Below are positions 57,221-64,000 of a stretch of DNA of 64,000 nucleotides, piece by piece. The notes beneath the pieces are model-generated. The model made no database searches, had not been told where the DNA came from, and was given only the letters and a program-made list of their open reading frames with translations. Each line of letters opens with the position of its first letter. The first letter of the stretch is position 1. A program made the position numbers and the translations under genes. Source of the DNA: Dyella sp. RRB7 (lineage in GTDB: Bacteria; Pseudomonadota; Gammaproteobacteria; Xanthomonadales; Rhodanobacteraceae); the NCBI RefSeq assembly GCF_022761115.1, contig NZ_JAKWJS010000008.1, positions 1 to 64,000 on the forward strand, written 5' to 3'.

Positions 57221-58525
57221 ATGTTCGGCTATTACCTGGATCTGGCGCTACGTAGCCTCAGGCGCAACAAGATGTTGACGGCATTGATGGTGCTCGCCAT
57301 CGCACTGGGCATCGGCGCCAGCATGACCACCCTGACGGTGCTGCATGTGCTGTCGGGCGACCCGTTGCCGGGCAAGAGCGGCACGCTGTTCTATCCCCAG
57401 CTCGACCCGCAGGACATGGACGGCTATGAGCCAGGCAAGGAGCCGCCGCGCCAGGTCACCTGGATCGACGGCATGAACCTGCTGCATGCCCAGCGCGGCG
57501 ACCGGCAGGCGCTGATGACCGGTGGCGCCGTGCCGGTACAGCCGACGCAATCGGGCATGGACCCGTTCTACAGCGATGCGCGCTATACGACGGGCGATTT
57601 CTTCGCCATGTTCCAGGTGCCATTCCTGTACGGACGTGGCTGGAGCGCGTCGGACGACGAGGGCAAGGCGCGCGTGGTGGTGATCACCCGCACGCTCAAC
57701 GACAAGCTGTTCGCCGGCAAGGACAGCACGGGCCAGACCCTGCGCCTGAGCGACACCGCCTTCCGCATCGTCGGCGTGCTCGACAGCTGGCGCCCCAATC
57801 CCCACTTCTATGACGTGAACATGGGCAATTACGCCGCATCGGAGGACGTGTTCGTGCCGCTTGCCACCGCGCGCGAACTACGCATGGACCGCAATGGTTC
57901 GATGGACTGCTGGGGCAGCGGCGGCGGTGACGAAGAACATCTGGAAACCGCCACCTGCGTGTGGCTGCAGTTCTGGGTGCAGCTGGATAGCCCGGCCAAG
58001 GCTGCGGCGTACAAGGACTACCTCGTGCACTATTCGCAGGAGCAGAAATCGCTGGGTCGATTCGAGCGCCCGGTGAACGTGCGCCTGCCGAATCTGATGG
58101 AGTGGCTCGATATCAACAAGGTCGTGCCGGGCGACGTGCGCCTGCAGACCTGGCTGGCGCTGGGCTTCCTGCTGGTGTGCCTGGTAAATACGGTGGGCTT
58201 GATGCTGGCGAAGTTCCTGCGCCGTGCCGGCGAGCTGGGCGTGCGCCGGGCACTGGGCGCGTCCAAGCGCGAGGTGTTCATGCAACTGCTGGTGGAGGCG
58301 GGCGTGATCGGCCTGGCCGGCGGCATCGGCGGCCTGCTGCTGGCTTTCCTGGGGTTGTGGCTGGTTCGGCGGCAGCCTTCGGATTATGCGTCGCTCGCGC
58401 ACCTGGACGTCTCGATGCTGCTGATCACCTTCCTGTTGGCGGTGGGGGCGAGCCTGCTGGCTGGCCTGCTGCCGGCCTGGCGCGCCTGCCAGATCACTCC
58501 CGCGCTGCAACTGAAGAGCCAGTAA
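57221..58525 (+). CDS. FtsX/MacB-like permease, pair 3 first subunit
   Basis: 434 aa. YYLDLALRSLRRNKMLTALM and ALGIGASMTTLTVLHVLSGD make it closest to the pair 4 first subunit. Cysteine pair C-x15-C then VW (SMDCWG...TATCVWLQFW) is kept. Coupling motif RAGELGVRRALGASKREVFM. A strong GGAGGGGA precedes the ATG at 57221. The periplasmic core differs from pairs 1 and 2 enough to suggest another substrate or partner. Confidence 0.9.
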   Translation: MFGYYLDLALRSLRRNKMLTALMVLAIALGIGASMTTLTVLHVLSGDPLPGKSGTLFYPQLDPQDMDGYEPGKEPPRQVTWIDGMNLLHAQRGDRQALMTGGAVPVQPTQSGMDPFYSDARYTTGDFFAMFQVPFLYGRGWSASDDEGKARVVVITRTLNDKLFAGKDSTGQTLRLSDTAFRIVGVLDSWRPNPHFYDVNMGNYAASEDVFVPLATARELRMDRNGSMDCWGSGGGDEEHLETATCVWLQFWVQLDSPAKAAAYKDYLVHYSQEQKSLGRFERPVNVRLPNLMEWLDINKVVPGDVRLQTWLALGFLLVCLVNTVGLMLAKFLRRAGELGVRRALGASKREVFMQLLVEAGVIGLAGGIGGLLLAFLGLWLVRRQPSDYASLAHLDVSMLLITFLLAVGASLLAGLLPAWRACQITPALQLKSQ

Positions 58526-58535
58526 GGACGACGCC

Positions 58536-59756
58536 ATGGACATTCTTCCCATTCTTTCCACGTTGCGCCGTCACAAGATCACCGCCTTCCTGGTGATCAT
58601 CGAGATCGCGTTGACCTGCGCCATCGTGTGCAATGCCGTGTTCCTCATCAGCCAGCGGCTGGACCGCATACACATGCAAAGTGGCGTGGCCGAGCACGAG
58701 CTGCTGCAGATCGTGCTTACCGACATCGGCGTCACCAAGGACGAAAAAGCACGCACGCTGACCGACATCGCGGCGCTGCGGCAGATTCCCGGCGTGACCG
58801 AGGTGGCCTCGGTCAACCAGGCGCCCTTCGGCAATTCGTCGTGGAACAGCGGCATCAAGCTGGACCCGAAGCAGCGGGTCTCCACGCTCAATGCAAGCAC
58901 CTATTACGGCGAGAACGCCTTGCAGACGCTCGGCACGCAGCTGGTGATGGGGCGCAACCTGCAGCCCGACGATTACATGGACTTCGACGATGTGGTGAAG
59001 GCGGCCGCGGCGAAGGACCCCAAGGGCATTCCCAAGGTTACCGTCATCACTCAGACCCTGGCCGAACGGCTGTGGCCGGGCCAGGGCGCTCTTGGCAAAC
59101 AGATCTATCTCTCCGACTACCCGATCACCGTGGTGGGCGTGGTGAAGGATCTGGTGCGGCCATCCATTTTTGACGATGCCGCGGCCAAGTTCAGCATGGT
59201 GTTTCCGGTGCGCATCACCGAAGGGCAATACCTCATCCGCACCGCGCCGGAAAACCGCGATGCGGTGCTGAAGGCCGCGCTGGAAAAGCTGAAGGCCATC
59301 AACCCGCACCGGGTCGTGCTCAAGAAGCGATCGATGGACGAGATGCGCCACGACTTCTTCCAGAACGACCGTGCCATGGCCGGTCTGCTGGTGGGCGTGT
59401 GCGTGGCCCTGCTGGTGGTCACCGCGCTGGGCATCGTCGGCCTGGGCAGCTTCTGGGTGGCGCAGCGGCGTCGGCAGATCGGCGTGCGCCGGGCGCTGGG
59501 CGCCACGCGGCGCAACATCCTCAACTACTTCCAGACCGAGAACTTCCTGCTCGCCACCATCGGCATCGTGGTGGGCATGGTGATGGCCTACGGCATCAAC
59601 CTGCTGTTGATGGTGCATTACGAGCTGCCCCGGCTACCGGCCATCTATTTCCCGGTGGGCGCGCTGCTGCTCTGGGCGATTGGCCAATTGGCGGTGCTGG
59701 GACCGGCCATGCGGGCTGCGGCGGTGCCGCCGGTGGTGGCGACGCGATCCGTATGA
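58536..59756 (+). CDS. FtsX/MacB-like permease, pair 3 second subunit
   Basis: 406 aa. MDILPILSTLRRHKITAFLV opens like the other second subunits. Coupling motif FWVAQRRRQIGVRRALGATR and end RAAAVPPVVATRSV, the latter shared only with pair 4. AAGGA precedes the ATG. No cysteine pair. It follows the first subunit by 10 bases. Confidence 0.9.
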   Translation: MDILPILSTLRRHKITAFLVIIEIALTCAIVCNAVFLISQRLDRIHMQSGVAEHELLQIVLTDIGVTKDEKARTLTDIAALRQIPGVTEVASVNQAPFGNSSWNSGIKLDPKQRVSTLNASTYYGENALQTLGTQLVMGRNLQPDDYMDFDDVVKAAAAKDPKGIPKVTVITQTLAERLWPGQGALGKQIYLSDYPITVVGVVKDLVRPSIFDDAAAKFSMVFPVRITEGQYLIRTAPENRDAVLKAALEKLKAINPHRVVLKKRSMDEMRHDFFQNDRAMAGLLVGVCVALLVVTALGIVGLGSFWVAQRRRQIGVRRALGATRRNILNYFQTENFLLATIGIVVGMVMAYGINLLLMVHYELPRLPAIYFPVGALLLWAIGQLAVLGPAMRAAAVPPVVATRSV

Positions 59757-59810
59757 GTAGAGGTTTTACTTCCAGCCATTTTTGACTTCGTCGAGCAAAG
59801 GGATTTATTC

Positions 59811-61115
59811 GTGCTTCGCTACTATGTCGATCTGGCCTTGCGCAGCCTTCGGCGTGACAAGGTACTTACCGTGTTGATGGTATTGGCACTGGCGTTGGGT
59901 ATTGGGGCGTCGATCACCACGCTGACTGTGCTGCGCTTGCTGTCCGGCGATCCACTGCCGCAGAAAAGCAGCCAGCTTTACTACCCGCGTATCGATCCCA
60001 ATCCAAGGAATGGTTACATCGAAGGGCAGACCAAGCCCGAAGCGGTCATGACTTATGTCGACGCGATGAACCTGCTCAACGCGCATCGCGCTAAGCGACA
60101 GGCGGCCATGGCGCTGATGCAGGCCAAGGTGGCGCCGCTGCGCGCGCATGAGCGTCCGTTCTACAGCGACGGCGTGATGACCACGTCCGATTTCTTCACG
60201 ATGTTCGATGCGCCGTTCCAGTACGGCGGCGGCTGGACGCCGACCGATGATGCAAACCGCGCACAACTGGTGGTGATCGCCGGCTTTCTCAACGACAAGC
60301 TGTTTGGTGGCGCCAACAGCGTCGGCAAGACCATTCGCATCGAAGACCACGATTTCCGCATCGTTGGTGTGCTGAAGGACTGGTCGCCGCAGCCGCGGTT
60401 CTATACGCAAGAGCTGGGCGGGCGCAGCTACGGTGATGGTGAAGCGGTCTTCCTGCCGCTGGCGGCGGCGCGGGCCATCGACATCACCCCCAACAGCGTT
60501 AACTGCTTTGCCAGCGTTTCCGATATGAAGCACCTGGAAACCCAGCCTTGCATGTGGCTGGGCTTATGGGTGGAACTTGGCGATGCGGCGGCGGTGGCCA
60601 GCTACAAGGAGTTCCTCGCCGGCTATGCGAATCAGCAGCAATCGCTAGGCCGCTTCCAACGTACCGAGACCGACTTGCCGGACCTGATGCAGTGGTTGCG
60701 CGATGAGCAGGTCGTGCCTGACGACGTCCGTCTCCAGGCGGCACTGGCTTTTGGATTCCTGCTGATCTGCGTGGTCAATACCGTAGGATTGCTGCTGGCC
60801 AAGTGCCTGCGCCGCTCGGGCGAGATTGGCGTGCGCCGTGCGCTGGGCGCTACCCGGCGCGACGTCTTTGTACAGTTCATGGTGGAAGCGAGCATGGTCG
60901 GGCTGGCCGGTGGCTTGCTGGGGCTGGTCTTTACCGAGCTGGGGTTGTGGGGCGTGCGCCATCAGCCAGCCCAGTACGCCAGTCTTGCGCATCTGAACAT
61001 CGAGATGTTCCTGTTTACCTTCGTGGTCGCTCTCGTTGCCAGCCTTATCGCGGGTTTGCTCCCGGCATGGCGCGCCTGCGTACTCGCGCCCGCTCCACAA
61101 CTGAAGGCTGCCTGA
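59811..61115 (+). CDS. FtsX/MacB-like permease, pair 4 first subunit
   Basis: 434 aa, GTG start. LRYYVDLALRSLRRDKVLTV and ALGIGASITTLTVLRLLSGD closely match pair 3. Cysteine pair C-x14-C then MW (SVNCFA...TQPCMWLGLW). Coupling motif RSGEIGVRRALGATRRDVFV. The C-terminus, APAPQLKAA, differs from the others (LKSN/LKSQ). Confidence 0.9.
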   Translation: MLRYYVDLALRSLRRDKVLTVLMVLALALGIGASITTLTVLRLLSGDPLPQKSSQLYYPRIDPNPRNGYIEGQTKPEAVMTYVDAMNLLNAHRAKRQAAMALMQAKVAPLRAHERPFYSDGVMTTSDFFTMFDAPFQYGGGWTPTDDANRAQLVVIAGFLNDKLFGGANSVGKTIRIEDHDFRIVGVLKDWSPQPRFYTQELGGRSYGDGEAVFLPLAAARAIDITPNSVNCFASVSDMKHLETQPCMWLGLWVELGDAAAVASYKEFLAGYANQQQSLGRFQRTETDLPDLMQWLRDEQVVPDDVRLQAALAFGFLLICVVNTVGLLLAKCLRRSGEIGVRRALGATRRDVFVQFMVEASMVGLAGGLLGLVFTELGLWGVRHQPAQYASLAHLNIEMFLFTFVVALVASLIAGLLPAWRACVLAPAPQLKAA

Positions 61116-61122
61116 GGTGATC

Positions 61123-62334
61123 ATGGAAATTCGGCCCGTTTTCGCCAGCCTACGCAAACACCGCATTCCCGCCATGCTGATCGTGCTGGAGATCGCGTTG
61201 GCCTGTGCCGTGTTATGCAACGCGGTTTCCATGATCGGTCAGCGCGTCAATGACGTGCGGCTTTCGAACGCCATCGATGAGCAAGGCGTGGCCGTCGTCT
61301 CGGTCGACGGCAACAACCCCGCCCTCATAGCCAGCGATATACCGCGTAATCTCGCTGCATTGCGTGGTATCGCCGGGGTACAGGCCGCGGCAGTCGTATC
61401 CACGCTGCCGTTGAGCCATAACAACTGGGGCTGGAGTTTCGGCCTTACCCCTGATTCGCTATTGACCGACAAGGACACCACCAACATCTCGATGTACTTC
61501 CTCGGTCAGGGCGGCCCGGAGGCGTTGGGGTTGCAGCTTCTGCAAGGACGTTTTTTCAACGGGGACGAATACGCCGGCAGCGCACTCAACGGCTCGCCTT
61601 TGCCCAGTACGCATGTCGCGGTGGTGACACGGCGCCTGGCCGAGCAGCTCTGGCCGGGACAGCCCGCGTTGGGTAAGACGTTCTACTCCAAGCCCTATGC
61701 CTATACGGTGGTCGGCGTGGTAGCCGATGTGTTGCGCCCTTCGGTGAATGCTACGAACGTATATCAAAGCGCGTTCTTCCCGCTAAGCGGGGATGCAAGC
61801 CTCAGTCATTACGTGCTGCGCAGCGCGCCGCAGGACCGTGATCGTGTCGTCCGGGAAGCGGAGCAGAAGCTGGCCGACCTGGATGGCACCACGGTGGCCA
61901 AGGGCGTGTCCTACGAGGACATCCGCACCCGCTATTTCGCCAATACCAGCAGCATGGCCTGGCTGCTCGTGCTGGTCTGCGTGGTGATGTTGGCGGTGAC
62001 GGCACTGGGGATCGTGGGCCTTACTAGCTTCTGGGTGGGGCAGCGTCGGCGCCAGATCGGCATCCGCCGCGCGGTGGGTGCCTCGCGCGGGCATATCCGC
62101 CAGTACTTCCAGACCGAGAATTTCGTGCTTACCACGGCTGGCGTGGTTATCGGCATGGGACTGGCCTTTGTCCTCAATGTCTACCTTATGCGTCATTACG
62201 AAATGCGCATGATGCCCTGGTACTACCTGCCAGCCGGCGCCATCGCGCTCTGGCTGCTTGGCCAACTGGCGGTACTGGGACCGGCCATGCGGGCCGCGGC
62301 GGTGCCGCCGGTGGTGGCGACCCGGTCCGTTTAG
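61123..62334 (+). CDS. FtsX/MacB-like permease, pair 4 second subunit
   Basis: 403 aa from the ATG at 61123, which has GAGGTGATC before it. MEIRPVFASLRKHRIPAMLI, coupling motif FWVGQRRRQIGIRRAVGASR and end RAAAVPPVVATRSV. Last permease of the cluster; a hairpin follows at 62350-62371. It has no cysteine pair like that of the first subunits. Confidence 0.9.
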   Translation: MEIRPVFASLRKHRIPAMLIVLEIALACAVLCNAVSMIGQRVNDVRLSNAIDEQGVAVVSVDGNNPALIASDIPRNLAALRGIAGVQAAAVVSTLPLSHNNWGWSFGLTPDSLLTDKDTTNISMYFLGQGGPEALGLQLLQGRFFNGDEYAGSALNGSPLPSTHVAVVTRRLAEQLWPGQPALGKTFYSKPYAYTVVGVVADVLRPSVNATNVYQSAFFPLSGDASLSHYVLRSAPQDRDRVVREAEQKLADLDGTTVAKGVSYEDIRTRYFANTSSMAWLLVLVCVVMLAVTALGIVGLTSFWVGQRRRQIGIRRAVGASRGHIRQYFQTENFVLTTAGVVIGMGLAFVLNVYLMRHYEMRMMPWYYLPAGAIALWLLGQLAVLGPAMRAAAVPPVVATRSV

Positions 62335-62349
62335 TCCGGATGAAGGCCG

Positions 62350-62371
62350 ACCCGTGCTGTTCGGCACGGGT
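62350..62371 (+). terminator. hairpin at end of permease cluster
   Basis: ACCCGTGC (350-357), six-base loop, GCACGGGT (364-371), 16 bases after the last permease stop. Only two T follow, so efficiency is unclear, but the position fits the operon end. Confidence 0.6.
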
Positions 62372-62427
62372 TGTGACCCTCGTCGGGGTGGAGAATAGGC
62401 GTCACTTTCAACCCGAGGGGTAGGCTC

Positions 62428-64000
62428 ATGAAGATCGGTCCGCGTATGGTGTTGGCGGGTTTGCTGATGTCGGCCGCAGGTGCCGGCGCGGTATATGCGG
62501 CGCCGCCGCAGGCTGCGCAGGCGGATGTGGCCACGCGCGTGAAGGCGCTCAATGCCCTGCTCGCCGAGCAGTGGCAGCACAACCTGGAAAATGCGCCGGA
62601 GTTCGCCACCATCCTGGGTGACCTGCGCTACAACGATCGCTGGAGCGATGCCTCGCTCGCCCACGCCCAGGCCGAATACGCCAAGACGCAGGATTTCCTC
62701 AAGCGTTTCGAAGCCATCGACACCACCGGTTTTTCCGACGACGACAAGCTCAACCAGCAGTTGATGGTGCGCCAGCTCAAGGATGCGTTGCGTGCGCACG
62801 ACCTGAAGCTGGACGAGATGCCGTTGGATCAGATGAACGGCGCTCACCTGGAACTGGCCGGCTTCGTCAGCTCCATTCCGTTCGACAACACCAAGGAATA
62901 CGACGACTACCTGGCGCGCCTGAAGGCGGTGCCGGCGTTGCTCGATCAGGTCACCAGCGTGGCCCGGCAGGGCCTGAAGGACGGCATGATGCCGCCCAAG
63001 TACCTGCTGGAGAAAGTGGTCACGCAGATCGACAGCATCGGCACGCCGGCCGGCATCGACAGCGTGTTCGCCGAACCGCTGAAGCACTTCCCCAAGTCGG
63101 TTTCTGCTGCCGATCAGAAGCGCCTGCATGACGCCATCCTCGTCGCCATCGACAACGATGTGCGCCCGGCCTACAAGAAGCTGGGCGAGTTCGTGGCCAA
63201 GGATTACGCGCCGCACGGCCGCACTGAACCGGGCGTGTGGCAGTTGCCCAACGGCGATGCCATCTACCAGTTCGACGTGGAGCAGATGACCACCACCAAG
63301 GAAACGCCGGAACAGATCCACGAGATCGGCCTGGCCGAGGTCAAGCGCATCGAAGGCCAGATGACCGAGATCGCCAAGGCGCAGGGTTACCAGGACCTGC
63401 CGAGCTTCCGTGCCGCGCTCAAGACCAACCCCAAGACGCACGCCACCTCGCGCGAGGACATCCTCAACCGCTATCGCAACTACCTGGCCGGCATGCAGCC
63501 GGAACTGCCCAAGCTGTTCGGCATGCTGCCCAAGACCAAGGTGGAAGTGGTGCCGGTGGAGCCGTTCCGCGAGAAGGAAGCCGCCGCCGCCGAGTACCAC
63601 CAGGGCACGCCGGACGGTTCGCGCCCGGGCCAGATCTTCGTCAACACCGGTGATTTCGCCAATCGCAGCGTGCTGACGATCGAGTCGACCGCCTACCACG
63701 AAGGCATCCCCGGCCATCACATGCAGATCTCCATCGCGCAGACGCTGCCCAAGCTGCCGCCGTTCCGCCAGCAGGCCGGCTACACCGCCTACATCGAGGG
63801 TTGGGCGCTGTATGCGGAACAGCTGGGTAAGGAGCTGGGCTTCTACAAGGACCCGCTGTCCTACTACGGCCGCCTCTCCGACGAACTGCTGCGCGCCGAC
63901 CGCCTCGTGCTCGACACCGGCGTGCACTACAAGCACTGGACGCGCCAGCAGATGGTGGACTTCTTCCACGAGCACTCCAGCGAGGACGAGCCGGACGTGC
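62428..64000 (+). CDS. DUF885 family exported metallopeptidase-like protein (partial)
   Basis: At least 524 residues; the 3' end lies beyond the window. Signal peptide (MKIGPRMVLAGLLMSAAGAG..., cut near VYA-AP). The family signature HEGIPGHHMQ (residues 424-433) resembles a zinc-peptidase HExxH variant and lies in TIESTAYHEGIPGHHMQIS. GYTAYIEGWALYAEQLGKEL, with its conserved E, follows. DUF885 proteins are large, mostly exported and thought to be peptidases; the substrate is unknown. It follows the permease cluster by 93 bases but behind a hairpin, so it is probably a separate unit. Confidence 0.93.
   Translation, partial: MKIGPRMVLAGLLMSAAGAGAVYAAPPQAAQADVATRVKALNALLAEQWQHNLENAPEFATILGDLRYNDRWSDASLAHAQAEYAKTQDFLKRFEAIDTTGFSDDDKLNQQLMVRQLKDALRAHDLKLDEMPLDQMNGAHLELAGFVSSIPFDNTKEYDDYLARLKAVPALLDQVTSVARQGLKDGMMPPKYLLEKVVTQIDSIGTPAGIDSVFAEPLKHFPKSVSAADQKRLHDAILVAIDNDVRPAYKKLGEFVAKDYAPHGRTEPGVWQLPNGDAIYQFDVEQMTTTKETPEQIHEIGLAEVKRIEGQMTEIAKAQGYQDLPSFRAALKTNPKTHATSREDILNRYRNYLAGMQPELPKLFGMLPKTKVEVVPVEPFREKEAAAAEYHQGTPDGSRPGQIFVNTGDFANRSVLTIESTAYHEGIPGHHMQISIAQTLPKLPPFRQQAGYTAYIEGWALYAEQLGKELGFYKDPLSYYGRLSDELLRADRLVLDTGVHYKHWTRQQMVDFFHEHSSEDEPDV

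Overview
The window is high-GC proteobacterial DNA. Protein families and gene order (nrdR-ribD-ribE-ribB-ribH-nusB-thiL-pgpA, ettA, glnS, cstA/ybdD, mprF plus an AcvB/VirJ-like gene) and many CGTCATTCCC/GGGAATGACG hairpins suggest a gammaproteobacterium of the Xanthomonadales, probably Rhodanobacteraceae-like (Dyella, Luteibacter, Rhodanobacter, Frateuria type). This placement is inferred from recognised families, not from a search.

Bases 1-4883 look like the end of an integrated genomic island. They are visibly less GC-rich and end exactly at a 45-nt 3' piece of a tRNA-Lys(UUU) gene (4884-4928, anticodon loop to CCA) followed by a good terminator. The island end carries a minus-strand operon: higB toxin, higA antitoxin, a 63-aa unknown, a HEPN-like small protein and a large double-P-loop KGGVGR-type ATPase. 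Several of its genes overlap by ATGA, and a perfect inverted repeat lies in front of higB. The distal 700 bases have no convincing gene but hold three copies of the palindrome TTCTGCATGCAGAA.

4.9-14 kb: signalling genes (a histidine kinase, an orphan PhnD-like binding lipoprotein, a LuxR-type response regulator, a hybrid kinase), a DUF3617 protein and an isolated fusion of DotU/TssL with the N-terminal part of IcmF/TssM. 14-31 kb: housekeeping and membrane genes (deaminase, glnS, DUF2127, ybdD-cstA, def, OPT transporter, mprF with an AcvB/VirJ-like partner, acyltransferase, pyrF, ettA, a TetR regulator), with a 320-bp MITE-like long inverted repeat at 16514-16833.

31-43 kb: glyA, nrdR and the riboflavin cluster. 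An FMN riboswitch with its own terminator sits inside the cluster, in front of ribE; ribD lies upstream of it, separated by a PhyH-type oxygenase and a Gfo/Idh oxidoreductase. ribH, nusB and a GNAT gene follow each other with TGATG overlaps, then come thiL and pgpA. 43-49.6 kb: a second acyltransferase, an Ivy-like secreted protein, a remnant of a phosphonate locus (DUF1045 plus truncated phnN, behind a HutC-type palindrome), alcohol dehydrogenase, aldo/keto reductase and a Fur-controlled hemP.

49.6-62.3 kb is the most striking core region: a sigma-54 promoter with an upstream array of four TGTCCG boxes, then an HlyD-type adaptor, one MacB/LolD-type ATPase and eight FtsX/MacB-like permeases in four tandem two-gene units. 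The units appear to have arisen by repeated pair duplication. The first subunit of every pair has a conserved cysteine pair absent from the second. A DUF885 peptidase-like gene runs off the right edge.
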